NCBI RefSeq assembly: GCF_900604535.1
Contig: NZ_UWOT01000008.1
Span: 1-64,000, forward strand
Direction: 5' to 3'
Source of the DNA: Romboutsia_E sp900604535
GTDB lineage: Bacteria; Bacillota; Clostridia; Peptostreptococcales; Peptostreptococcaceae
Length of the DNA: 64,000 nucleotides
This document shows, piece after piece, positions 27,659 to 35,883 of this stretch. The position numbers and the translations under genes were made by a program. The notes under the pieces were generated by a model. That model worked only from the letters and a program-made list of their open reading frames with translations, was not told the DNA's origin and did not search any database. Position 1 is the first letter of the stretch. Every line of letters starts with the position of its first letter.

Positions 27659-29107
27659 AAATCTAAAATCACGTTTCCCATCTTTTAAATCATTTAGATG
27701 TTCTTTTACTATTTTCTTTACCTTTTCATTAGGAATCTTCTCTACTTCTTTATCTATTAACGATTCACCTTTTTCTTTGGTATCCAAAGATGCATAGTCT
27801 TCTAAGTATTCTTTTAATGTCATTAATGCATTAGGCTGACAACAGTTAGCTATTTGACCTGATTTTACAAGTTTCATAAATCTATCACCTGTTCTTCCTT
27901 CTCTATAACAGGCAGTACAAAAACTTGGTATATATCCCATTTCTAATAACCAATTAACAACTTCATCTAAAGTTCTGTTATCATCTACATCAAATTGAGC
28001 TGTATTCTCTTTTTCATGCTTACCTTCAAATCTATCAGCGTATCCTCCTACACTAGTACTAGATGCTCCACTAATTTGAGAGACACCTAAGTGCAATACC
28101 TTTTCCCTAGTTTTTTGAGATTCTCTTGTTGACACTATCATACCTGTATATGGTACAGCTATACGAAGAACTGCTACTATCTTTTGGAACACATCATCAG
28201 GTACACCATCAGGGAAATCATCTGGATTTATATCATCAGCAGGTCTTATTCTTGGTACACTTATCGTGTGAGGCCCAACTCCAAACTTAGCCTCTAAATG
28301 CTCTGCATGCATAAGTATACCTACAAAGTCGTATTTATATGTATTTAACCCATATAAAACACCTAATCCTACATCGTCTATTCCAGCTTCCATGGCCCTA
28401 TCCATCGCTTCTGTATGATATGCATAATCACTTTTAGGTCCTGTTGGATGAAGCCTCTCATAAGATTCTTTGTTATATGTTTCTTGGAATAATATATATG
28501 TTCCAATTCCTGCATCTTTTAGTTTTCTGTAATTTTCAACTGTTGTTGCTGCTATATTTACATTAACCCTACGTATTGCTCCATTTTTATGCTTTATACT
28601 ATAAATTGTATCTATACATTCTAATATGTACTCTATTGGATTATTTTTGGGATCTTCTCCCGCTTCTAACGCTAATCTTTTATGACCTAAGTCTTGAAGA
28701 GCTATAACTTCCCTTCTTATCTCATCTTGTGTAAGTTTCTTTCTTGCTATAGTTTTATTTTTTAAATGGTATGGACAGTAAACACACCCATTTACACAAT
28801 AATTAGAAAGATAAAGTGGTGCAAACATTACTATCCTATTGCCATAAAATCTTTTTTTAATATCTTCTGCTAAGCTAAACATTTTCTGAATTAATTCTTT
28901 ATCTTCACAGGAAAGAAGTACTGCTGCCTCCCTATGAGTTAATCCATTACATCTATTTGCTTTATCTAAAATTCCTTCTATTAATTCTTTGTTATTTTTA
29001 TTTTGCTCTGCATACTCTATAGTTTCTAATATTTCCTCATGATTTATAAATTCTGTTGCTACACTTGATTTTACATCATATACACTTTTTGTTGTTACAT
29101 CACACAT
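27656..29107 (-). CDS. hydG: [FeFe] hydrogenase maturase HydG
   Basis: This 483-residue radical SAM enzyme has the cluster motif C104-x3-C108-x2-C111 (NYCVNGCVYCPY). The C-terminal HydG-specific second cluster motif is CTAC followed 22 residues later by Cys. HydG splits tyrosine and delivers Fe(CO)2(CN) for the H-cluster, so the cell should have an [FeFe] hydrogenase. The hydrogenase genes and hydE/hydF are not in the window. It follows the TM1266-family gene by about 120 bases and ends in a 58-bp palindrome. Confidence 0.96.
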   Translation of the reverse strand: MCDVTTKSVYDVKSSVATEFINHEEILETIEYAEQNKNNKELIEGILDKANRCNGLTHREAAVLLSCEDKELIQKMFSLAEDIKKRFYGNRIVMFAPLYLSNYCVNGCVYCPYHLKNKTIARKKLTQDEIRREVIALQDLGHKRLALEAGEDPKNNPIEYILECIDTIYSIKHKNGAIRRVNVNIAATTVENYRKLKDAGIGTYILFQETYNKESYERLHPTGPKSDYAYHTEAMDRAMEAGIDDVGLGVLYGLNTYKYDFVGILMHAEHLEAKFGVGPHTISVPRIRPADDINPDDFPDGVPDDVFQKIVAVLRIAVPYTGMIVSTRESQKTREKVLHLGVSQISGASSTSVGGYADRFEGKHEKENTAQFDVDDNRTLDEVVNWLLEMGYIPSFCTACYREGRTGDRFMKLVKSGQIANCCQPNALMTLKEYLEDYASLDTKEKGESLIDKEVEKIPNEKVKKIVKEHLNDLKDGKRDFRF

Positions 29108-29227
29108 TTCTCCATACCCCTTTTTATTAAATTTATACAGTTTATATAATATGTCAAATAAACTGATTCTGATATGATTTAAATATGACTACTTTACAAA
29201 AAGTGATGGTTTAAGATGAAATAGGAT

Positions 29228-29479
29228 TTACTTACTTATCTTTGAATAGTTAATTTTTACATTAATTCCATTGATCATCCCTAATTTTCCTGATAATGAA
29301 TTAATAATATCATTAGTAGCATCAATTATTATACTTATTATAGATATTCCTTTTTCTCTATACGGTATTCCCATCCTGCCAACAATATATTTTTCGTAGT
29401 TGTGTATAATATCATTTAACTTCGGTATTGCCTCTTTTTCTTCTATTATTATACCAACTAATGCTATTCTAGTATCCAC
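29228..29479 (-). CDS. TM1266-family iron-only hydrogenase system regulator
   Basis: This 83-residue ACT-like protein begins VDTRIALVGIII, with SGKLGMINGINVKINYSK at the end, matching the small iron-only hydrogenase system putative regulator family that accompanies hydEFG. A longer ORF start at 29506 lies inside a terminator. The GTG at 29479 has AGGGGGG just upstream and is chosen. Its mRNA carries a structured leader with a terminator, so expression is probably controlled by attenuation together with hydG. Confidence 0.85.
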   Translation of the reverse strand: MDTRIALVGIIIEEKEAIPKLNDIIHNYEKYIVGRMGIPYREKGISIISIIIDATNDIINSLSGKLGMINGINVKINYSKISK

Positions 29480-29492
29480 TATAAATCCCCCT

Positions 29493-29525
29493 AAAAAAAT
29501 CCCCATACCTATATAGGCAGGGGAT
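29493..29525 (-). terminator. attenuator-type terminator before the TM1266-family gene
   Basis: On the reverse strand ATCCCC pairs with GGGGAT around an inner CCT/AGG helix, followed by seven T residues. The ribosome binding site starts right after the U-run, so the terminator lies within the leader, not at a gene end. Confidence 0.82.
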
Positions 29526-29657
29526 ATTATTATTCTGTCTTATACCATCGCCTTCTCATTCGGGACTAACCCTCATGCATCTCAGTACGATTCAGTTAAA
29601 AAATCTTCTCTCTTGGGATATTTAATCCTTTAAGGTTAGATATACTTTGATGGTATC
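29526..29657 (-). ncRNA. structured leader RNA (riboswitch-like, class not recognised) of the hydG operon
   Basis: On the reverse strand ATACCATC (29656-29649) pairs with GATGGTAT (29549-29542), closing a domain of about 115 bases. CTAACC (29639-29634) pairs with GGTTAG (29571-29566), and a small GGAT/ATCC hairpin lies between. Unpaired purine-rich segments such as GAGAGAAGA and CCCGAATGAGAAGG look conserved-core-like. The domain is followed by a terminator and the ribosome binding site. I checked it against TPP, SAM-I, FMN, lysine, glycine, cobalamin, purine, THF, T-box, c-di-GMP and M-box signatures from memory and found no match. Confidence 0.55.
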
Positions 29658-29698
29658 ACATAGTATTCCTATTATCAATTAATTTTTAATATTATATC

Positions 29699-31132
29699 TT
29701 ATTCATAATGTATTGTAAAATTAAATATAGATTTATATTTTTCAGTTGTTTCATAGTATATATTTTCATCTAAATTTTTCATTATTTCCCATGCAATCGA
29801 CAGTCCAATTCCAGTTCCTTCAGATGAATGTGATTTATCTGCTTTATAAAATCTATCAAAAATAAATGGAATATCATCGTCTTCTACACCTATTCCAGTA
29901 TCACATACACTCACCTTTAAAAAATGTTCTTCTTTTACCACCCTTAATGTTACACTTCCATTATCAGCAGTATATTTAAATGCATTATCTAGTAATATTA
30001 CTAAAACCTGTGCTATACGATTAATATTAGTATATACATAAGGTAACTCATCAAATTTTATATCTATAATAAGATCTATATCTAGATCTTCAGATATAAT
30101 TTTAAACTCATCTATAACTTGTAAAAATGTATCTTTTAAATTAACTCTAGCTTTTTCTAAAGATGCTTTTCCTGATTGTAATCTAGATAATTCCAACATA
30201 TCTTTTATTAATGATTCCATCCTTACAGATTCTCTAAGTATCATACTATAGTATTTATCCTTATCTATCTTATCTACTAAACTACCATCTTTTAATATTT
30301 CTGCCATTGCTCTAATTGAAGTTATAGGTGTTTTTAGTTCATGAGTTACATTTGCTACATAGTCTCTTCTTGTTTGTTCTAATAACTTTGATTGTCCTTC
30401 ACTATTTTCTAAACGAATTGCTAAATCATTAAGTGCACTAGATAATAGTTCTGTTTTATTATCTTCATCAACGTCACACCTAACAGAAAAATCACCTTCA
30501 TACATCTTCATTACCATTTCCGTCATACTTTTCATTTTACTGAATTCTTTTTTACTTACCAAGTATATAGGTATTACTATAGCTATAAATATGAAAATCA
30601 TACTTACACTCAGAACTGTATTTAAACCAAATATAACCCTATTAAATTCCCTTGCAAACTTTAAAACAAAAATTGTTCCTATAATATTTTCATTTTCATC
30701 TTTTAAGGGTTCACCTACAATCATTATATCCCCTTTTATTCCAGTTACTTTTATAATTCCTTTTATTGAATTCCCATGTAAAACTGAGATTTTATACGAT
30801 TCAAGTGCTTTATCCACTTCATCCGTGGTTAAATATTTATATTCTAAATCTGATGTGAATTTACTTTCACTAATAATTATGTTTCCATACTTATCATAAG
30901 CTTGCATAATTGAGTTATTTATAGGATATATACTTGCCAATTTATCTATACTATATCTGCCATACTCATATCTTTTCGTTATTTTGCTCAAACTTTCTTC
31001 TGTTTCTCCAAGCTTTATTTTTAAAAAATATTGGCTCATAGTAAAATTACAAAATAGTATCATTAAGATTAATGTTGTTATTATTAATCTTACTAATTTA
31101 TTCGACATATATTCATAATATTTTATATCCAT
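29699..31132 (-). CDS. sensor histidine kinase
   Basis: This 477-residue kinase has two membrane helices (about 13-33 and 168-193) enclosing an extracytoplasmic sensor domain. A HAMP-like linker follows, then HisKA with HELKTPITS (phospho-acceptor His264) and HATPase_c with the N box LLDNAFKYT and DTGIGV / GTGIGLS. Its start codon overlaps the stop of the response regulator gene, so the pair is co-translated. The signal is unknown. Confidence 0.92.
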   Translation of the reverse strand: MDIKYYEYMSNKLVRLIITTLILMILFCNFTMSQYFLKIKLGETEESLSKITKRYEYGRYSIDKLASIYPINNSIMQAYDKYGNIIISESKFTSDLEYKYLTTDEVDKALESYKISVLHGNSIKGIIKVTGIKGDIMIVGEPLKDENENIIGTIFVLKFAREFNRVIFGLNTVLSVSMIFIFIAIVIPIYLVSKKEFSKMKSMTEMVMKMYEGDFSVRCDVDEDNKTELLSSALNDLAIRLENSEGQSKLLEQTRRDYVANVTHELKTPITSIRAMAEILKDGSLVDKIDKDKYYSMILRESVRMESLIKDMLELSRLQSGKASLEKARVNLKDTFLQVIDEFKIISEDLDIDLIIDIKFDELPYVYTNINRIAQVLVILLDNAFKYTADNGSVTLRVVKEEHFLKVSVCDTGIGVEDDDIPFIFDRFYKADKSHSSEGTGIGLSIAWEIMKNLDENIYYETTEKYKSIFNFTIHYE

Positions 31133-31821
31133 TATACAGCCTCAATCTTATATCCAACACCATAAACAGACTTTATTTCCCAAGTTATATCATCTCTTTG
31201 AAGCTTTTTTCTTAATCTTTTTATTTGCGTATCTACTACTCTTGTATCCCCAAAATAATCATATCCCCAAACTTCAGATAAAATATGTTCTCTGTTAAAT
31301 ATACTTCCTGGGCTAGATACTAACATAAATAAAATTTTCATTTCTTTAGGAGTAATCTTAATAGATTCTCCATTTATACTAACTTCATGTGTATCTAAAT
31401 TTATTTCTAAATCTTTATATTTAATATAATGTTTTTCATTATTTGAATTTGGAGTTATTCGTCTTAAAACAGTTTTTATTCTAGTTACAACTTCTCTTGG
31501 TGAAAATGGTTTAGTAATATAGTCATCTGCACCAAGCTCTAATCCTAATATTCTATCAATAGTCTCATCTTTTGCACTAAGCATAATTATTGGAACATCA
31601 CTAGTTTTCCTAATTTCCCTACAAACTTCTTCTCCAAACATCTTAGGCATCATTAAATCTAATAATATTAGGTCTGGATTATATATATTATTTTTTTCTA
31701 TTGCTTCTAATCCATCATATGCTGATATGTAATTGATTCCATTTAACTTTAAATATTCTCCTACTGTCTCATGTACTGATTGTTGATCATCACAAATTAA
31801 AACTAAAAGTGATTCATTCAA
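31132..31821 (-). CDS. OmpR-family response regulator
   Basis: This 229-residue regulator has a receiver domain with acidic pocket DD at 11-12, phospho-acceptor Asp55 in LLDLMMP, and Lys in ITKPFSP. The C-terminal winged helix ends SVYGVGYKI. It starts with TTG at 31821 behind AGGGGGG. It is the first gene of the two-component operon. No target sites were found in the window that could be assigned to it. Confidence 0.92.
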   Translation of the reverse strand: MNESLLVLICDDQQSVHETVGEYLKLNGINYISAYDGLEAIEKNNIYNPDLILLDLMMPKMFGEEVCREIRKTSDVPIIMLSAKDETIDRILGLELGADDYITKPFSPREVVTRIKTVLRRITPNSNNEKHYIKYKDLEINLDTHEVSINGESIKITPKEMKILFMLVSSPGSIFNREHILSEVWGYDYFGDTRVVDTQIKRLRKKLQRDDITWEIKSVYGVGYKIEAV

Positions 31822-31914
31822 TGTTAATCCCCCCTAATATTTTTTAATTTTATCTTAGATTAATTCTTTAATATATTATCATATTATGGTGTTTTTATAA
31901 ATAATTACAAAATA

Positions 31915-31969
31915 AAAGAGCTATACTAAAATAAAGTTATAATAACTTTACTTTAATCTAACTCTTTCC
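31915..31969 (-). terminator. possible terminator of cbiMN
   Basis: TAAAGTTAT/ATAACTTTA inner stem with AAAGAG/CTCTTT at the outer ends and imperfect pairing between. It lies at the 3' end of cbiN on the reverse strand, followed by T-rich sequence. Confidence 0.55.
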
Positions 31970-31972
31970 ATT

Positions 31973-32275
31973 CTAATGTTTTTTCTTTTTACTACCTAGA
32001 TAGTATCCTATTAATCCTGCTCCCAATGCTGCTTGTGTCGAAAATAATAAACTTTCTATTTCTCCACTTGGAGGTTCGTAAAAACTTGTAAACCATGGTT
32101 CATAATTTGGAGAAAGTTCTGTTATAGCTTCTTCTGCCTGACCATCTGCTCCACCATATTCTGCATGTGGATTAAGTACTAGTGGTATTATTATTAATAT
32201 AATTGCTAAGAATAATAGTATCCAGTTAAGTTTATTATCTCCTTTAGCTTTTCTGTCATTAACCTTTGTATCCAT
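31973..32275 (-). CDS. cbiN: cobalt/nickel ECF transporter component CbiN
   Basis: This 100-residue protein has two membrane helices enclosing the CbiN signature GGADGQAEE, PWF and PPSGEIESLLF. The ATG at 32275 has GGAGG before it and replaces a longer upstream reading start; it overlaps the cbiM end by 17 bases. CbiN helps load metal into CbiM. The ATPase CbiO and the transmembrane CbiQ normally follow but are absent here. Confidence 0.92.
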   Translation of the reverse strand: MDTKVNDRKAKGDNKLNWILLFLAIILIIIPLVLNPHAEYGGADGQAEEAITELSPNYEPWFTSFYEPPSGEIESLLFSTQAALGAGLIGYYLGSKKKKH

Positions 32276-32993
32276 ATTCTGCAACCTCCTCACCTTCATT
32301 TTGTACAATTAAATTGTATAATATTGTAGTTAATATACCTTCTGCAATTGCTATTGGTATTTGAGTGAAGAAAAATACACCTAAAAATTTAATTGCTGAG
32401 CTTGCAATTCCACCTGTGGCGTCTGGAAATGCTAATGCTAATTGTAAAGATGTTACAGTATATGTAAGTAAATCACCTAATGTTGCGGCTATAAATACTG
32501 CCCAACTCTTGTTTATCTTATTCTTAAAAAACTTAAATGTGAAAAATGACACTATAGGACCTACTATCGCCATTGAAAAGGCATTTGCTCCAAGTGTAGT
32601 TATACCTCCATGAGCTAATAATATCGCTTGGAATAAAAGTACTATAACCCCTAGTACTGTCATTACACTTGGTCCAAATAATATTGCACCTAGACCTACT
32701 CCAGTAGGATGAGAGCAACTTCCTGTAACCGAAGGTATCTTTAAAGCTGATAATACAAACACAAACGCTCCACATAAAGCTAATAATAACTTTTTCTTTG
32801 GTTGATCTTTTACTATTTTATTTATGGATTTTAAACCTATGATAAAAAATGGTATAAATAGTATAGACCATATTATCGACCACTTAACTGGCAAAAAACC
32901 CTCCATAATATGCATAGCACTTGATTCAGTAGGATTCATTACTATAAGTAGCAAAGAAGCTATTACCCCTATTTTTAAATTTAATTTTTTCAT
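32259..32993 (-). CDS. cbiM: cobalt/nickel ECF transporter substrate-binding component CbiM
   Basis: This 244-residue protein has an N-terminal signal-like helix followed by MHIMEGFLP, the metal-coordinating N-terminus of mature CbiM. About six further helices include CSHPTGVGLGAILFGP and HGGITTLGANAFSM. It binds Co2+ or Ni2+. The gene pair cbiMN stands alone, divergent from a PIN-domain gene. No cobalamin riboswitch is seen upstream. Confidence 0.93.
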   Translation of the reverse strand: MKKLNLKIGVIASLLLIVMNPTESSAMHIMEGFLPVKWSIIWSILFIPFFIIGLKSINKIVKDQPKKKLLLALCGAFVFVLSALKIPSVTGSCSHPTGVGLGAILFGPSVMTVLGVIVLLFQAILLAHGGITTLGANAFSMAIVGPIVSFFTFKFFKNKINKSWAVFIAATLGDLLTYTVTSLQLALAFPDATGGIASSAIKFLGVFFFTQIPIAIAEGILTTILYNLIVQNEGEEVAEYGYKG

Positions 32994-33077
32994 ATTAAAC
33001 TCCCCTCTATAAATTTATATGATGTTTAATAATTTCACTAACAACACTAATTATAGCTATATTACATGAATAAATTG

Positions 33078-33106
33078 TGTCATAATTATGTCTTTTTCTT
33101 GTCATA
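33078..33106. promoter_or_regulatory. TGTCATA direct repeats upstream of cbiM
   Basis: Two TGTCATA copies (33078-33084, 33100-33106) are 22 bp apart, two helical turns, about 85-110 bases upstream of cbiM. The half-site resembles NikR GTATGA elements but is directly, not inversely, repeated. The rest of this 329-base divergent gap is featureless apart from a TATAAT at 33284 for the PIN gene. Confidence 0.35.
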
Positions 33107-33322
33107 CTTAGTACAAATTTATATACATAGGAATATTTTAATTTAATTCTATTAGCTTAATTATTTTAAATCACTTTTATATATTTAGTCTATAAATTTA
33201 ATAAATTCTAAAATTATTAATTTATCATGTAGATGACTATTACTTTGCACTATTATTTTATGTATATTTATGAGAATTCTGGATATAATTCACTTGTAAT
33301 AAAAAGTCAAGGGGGATAAAAT

Positions 33323-33943
33323 ATGGAAAAATTTTTTTTGATTGATACTGAAAATGTTAATATGAGAGCTTTATATGGTGCTCATCTACTTAATCCTAAC
33401 GATCTAATAATTTTATTTACAACAAATAGAACATCAACAACTAGTTTTAAGGATTCAGTTATAGACGCTTTAAATACTAGTGCTAAAATAAAAAAAATAA
33501 ATGTAACTACAGGAATAAAAAATAGCTTAGATTTTCAATTAGTCGGATACCTAGGATATCTAATTGGGTCTAATAAAGATAACATAAACTACTACATAGT
33601 TAGCAAAGACAAAGGTTATTTATCTTCTATAAATCTTTTATCTGAAATTTCTAATACTCAAAATTTTACAATAGATCTTATTCCTAGTATACAAAGCATT
33701 TCATATGATTTATATAATGAAGCTAAAGATCCAATGTTGGATTTAGAGGACGAAATTATAGTTGAATTGAAAGGTTATGGATATACTAATAAAACAATAA
33801 CAAAGGCTTTAATTGCAATACAATCATCTTTTGATTTAGAAAGCCTTGAGCTTAATTTCTTTTTACAATTTGGATGGAATAAAAAGATATTAAATATTTG
33901 TAAACCCATAGTTCATCAGTATTATAGTAATTCTATTGCATAA
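33323..33943 (+). CDS. PIN-like domain protein
   Basis: This 206-residue protein has an N-terminal PIN/NYN-like nuclease fold: LIDTENVN (acidic D8, E10), SLDFQLVGYLGYLIG with a central Asp, and YYIVSKDKGY with a further Asp. The C-terminal third is helical and not recognised. The acidic triad suggests Mg2+-dependent RNase activity. It is not next to a recognisable antitoxin gene, so a toxin role is not supported. AAGGGGG precedes the start. Confidence 0.72.
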   Translation: MEKFFLIDTENVNMRALYGAHLLNPNDLIILFTTNRTSTTSFKDSVIDALNTSAKIKKINVTTGIKNSLDFQLVGYLGYLIGSNKDNINYYIVSKDKGYLSSINLLSEISNTQNFTIDLIPSIQSISYDLYNEAKDPMLDLEDEIIVELKGYGYTNKTITKALIAIQSSFDLESLELNFFLQFGWNKKILNICKPIVHQYYSNSIA

Positions 33944-34077
33944 CATATATTTCATCAAATCATAATTACTTATTGCCAAACTTATCTTACTAATTCTTCC
34001 TAATCATAAAAAATCAGTTTATTAACCATCATTATCCATGTTATAATACCAATATTGTTATTAGAAAGGTGGTTAAT

Positions 34078-34839
34078 ATGGGTATTAATAGAATTCTTAA
34101 TTTTGCCTCTACCGCAGGCAAAATGATGCTTCAATGTGGTGGAGAAACTTATAGGGTTGAGGAAACTATAACAAGAATATGTCAATCTTTCGATGTTGAT
34201 GATATCGATGTTTTTGCATCTCCTACAGCTGTTATGGTTTCAATAATAGTTGATGGAAAAATACATTCGGTTGTTAAAAGAATTAGTTCTCGTAGCATCG
34301 ATTTAAATATGGTACATAATATAAACTCATTATCTAGAACTATTTATAAAAATAGACCAGATATTTATTTTTGTGAAAAAGAATTAGAAAGACTATGTGT
34401 AGAGGATTTTTATTCGCTTAAAACTACTCTATTTGCTGCAGGTATTGCAACATCAACATTCACAATTTTATTTGGTGGTGGCTTTACTGATTTTATTTGC
34501 GCATTTATTATAGGTATTTTAACAAAAGCATTATCATTATTTTTAAATAAATCATCTCTTAATGAATTTTTTATCAATAGTATATGTGGTGCATTAGTTT
34601 CTATATACTCAATAATTCTTTTAAATTTAGGTATAATTACTCAGCTCGATAAATTAGTTGCAGGTAGTATAATGCTTTTAGTCCCAGGTTTATCTCTTAC
34701 TAATTCTATTAGAGATATACTTGAAGGTCAGTTGCTTTCAGGTTTAGCTAAAGCTGCTGAAGCACTTTTTATAGGTATATCTACTGCAGTTGGAACTGGT
34801 ACTATTCTTCATTTATACTTAAAATTAGGAGGAATATAG
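34078..34839 (+). CDS. threonine/serine exporter ThrE N-terminal half (DUF1212)
   Basis: This 253-residue protein has a soluble N-terminal part with GGETYRVEETI and SPTAVMVSI, then five membrane helices with VPGLSLTNSIRDILEGQ. It is the ThrE N-terminal half (YjjP-like). A GTG nine bases upstream is possible, but AGGTGG lies just before the ATG at 34078. It forms a two-gene transporter with the next gene, which starts one base after it ends. It probably exports threonine/serine or a small dicarboxylate; substrate not shown. Confidence 0.88.
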   Translation: MGINRILNFASTAGKMMLQCGGETYRVEETITRICQSFDVDDIDVFASPTAVMVSIIVDGKIHSVVKRISSRSIDLNMVHNINSLSRTIYKNRPDIYFCEKELERLCVEDFYSLKTTLFAAGIATSTFTILFGGGFTDFICAFIIGILTKALSLFLNKSSLNEFFINSICGALVSIYSIILLNLGIITQLDKLVAGSIMLLVPGLSLTNSIRDILEGQLLSGLAKAAEALFIGISTAVGTGTILHLYLKLGGI

Positions 34840-34840
34840 T

Positions 34841-35272
34841 ATGATTATAGAAGTTATCATGGCATTTGGTGTTGGACTTAGCTTCGGATTACTTTTTAAT
34901 GTAAAAGGTAAATACTTATATATAGCAGGCATTGGAGGAGCTTTAGGTTGGTTTACTTATAAATTATGTCTGAGTCAAGGATTAGGAGATAGCTCATCCT
35001 TATTTCTATCTGCAATAGTTTTTAGTATATATTGCGAGATTTGCGCTAGAGTTTTTATGACTCCTGCAACAATACTTAGTGTGTGTTGCTTAATACCTTT
35101 AGTTCCAGGATATGGTGTTTATAATACACTATATAGCTGCTTAAAAGGTGATTATATGAAAGCCTTAGAGATTGGAATTAATACTTTAAGTAGTGCTGGT
35201 GCATTAGCACTGGGGGTTATTTTAATATCTACTTTATTTAGAAATTTTAATTTATATAGCATATTTAAATAA
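34841..35272 (+). CDS. threonine/serine exporter C-terminal half (ThrE_2, DUF3815)
   Basis: This 143-residue protein has five membrane helices, including IYCEICARVFMTPATILSV and LIPLVPGYGVYNTLY, the ThrE C-terminal (YjjB-like) pattern. It complements the preceding gene to make a full ThrE exporter. GGAGG lies at the end of the previous gene. A strong terminator follows. Confidence 0.88.
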   Translation: MIIEVIMAFGVGLSFGLLFNVKGKYLYIAGIGGALGWFTYKLCLSQGLGDSSSLFLSAIVFSIYCEICARVFMTPATILSVCCLIPLVPGYGVYNTLYSCLKGDYMKALEIGINTLSSAGALALGVILISTLFRNFNLYSIFK

Positions 35273-35273
35273 A

Positions 35274-35320
35274 AAAATCAACGAGAAAAAAACTTTTATA
35301 GGTTTTTTCTTGTTGATTTT
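35274..35320 (+). terminator. intrinsic terminator of the thrE pair
   Basis: AAAATCAAC-G-AGAAAAAA and TTTTTTCT-T-GTTGATTTT form a long stem with a short loop directly after the stop codon. Confidence 0.88.
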
Positions 35321-35384
35321 AATTATAAATTCACATACTTATCTATGTTTACATTTTTACGATTAAACTAATCAATAATTATTT

Positions 35385-35867
35385 TTATTTCAAACAAATT
35401 TCAATTTTATCTATCTCTGGAGATAATTGTATTAATTTTACATTAGCTTTTTCAAACATATATTTTGATGCTTTTATTGAATCCGTTTCTGCATATTTAT
35501 CACTAAGATAATATACTTCTTTTATCCCTGATTGTATAATATTTCTAGCACATTCATGGCAAGGAAATAAGTTAACATAAATTCTACATCCCTCTAATGA
35601 CTTCCCTCTAGCATTTAAAATTGCATTTTGCTCTGCATGAACTACATATGGATATTTAGTTTCAAGAAATTCACCTTCTCTACACCATGGAAAATCATCA
35701 TCACTACATCCATTTATAAATCCATTATATCCTATTGATACTATTCTATTATCTTTATCTACTACACATGCTCCTACTTGAGTAGAAGGATCTTTACTTC
35801 TCATTCCAGATAATAAGGCAATACCCATAAAATAATCATTCCATGAAATATAATCTTCTCTTTTCAT
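35385..35867 (-). CDS. deoxycytidylate (dCMP) deaminase
   Basis: This 160-residue zinc deaminase has His77-Ala-Glu79 (HAEQ) and Cys103-x2-Cys106 (PCHEC), and the dCMP deaminase N-terminus SKDPSTQVGACVV. It converts dCMP to dUMP for thymidylate synthesis. It lies 16 bases after the methyltransferase gene on the same strand, with GGAGGA before its start. A dUTPase gene 3 kb away also feeds dUMP. Confidence 0.92.
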   Translation of the reverse strand: MKREDYISWNDYFMGIALLSGMRSKDPSTQVGACVVDKDNRIVSIGYNGFINGCSDDDFPWCREGEFLETKYPYVVHAEQNAILNARGKSLEGCRIYVNLFPCHECARNIIQSGIKEVYYLSDKYAETDSIKASKYMFEKANVKLIQLSPEIDKIEICLK

Positions 35868-35883
35868 ATATATCCTCCAATTA

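Noticed and set aside
29526..29657. hydG leader as a T-box, SAM-I, TPP, c-di-GMP or cobalamin element
   Set aside because: None of the diagnostic sequences (for example the T-box AGGGTGG-ACC, the SAM-I K-turn, the GEMM core, the B12 box) is present on either strand.
32994..33322. Cobalamin riboswitch before cbiM
   Set aside because: No B12-box-like or conserved junction sequence is visible in the 329-base gap.
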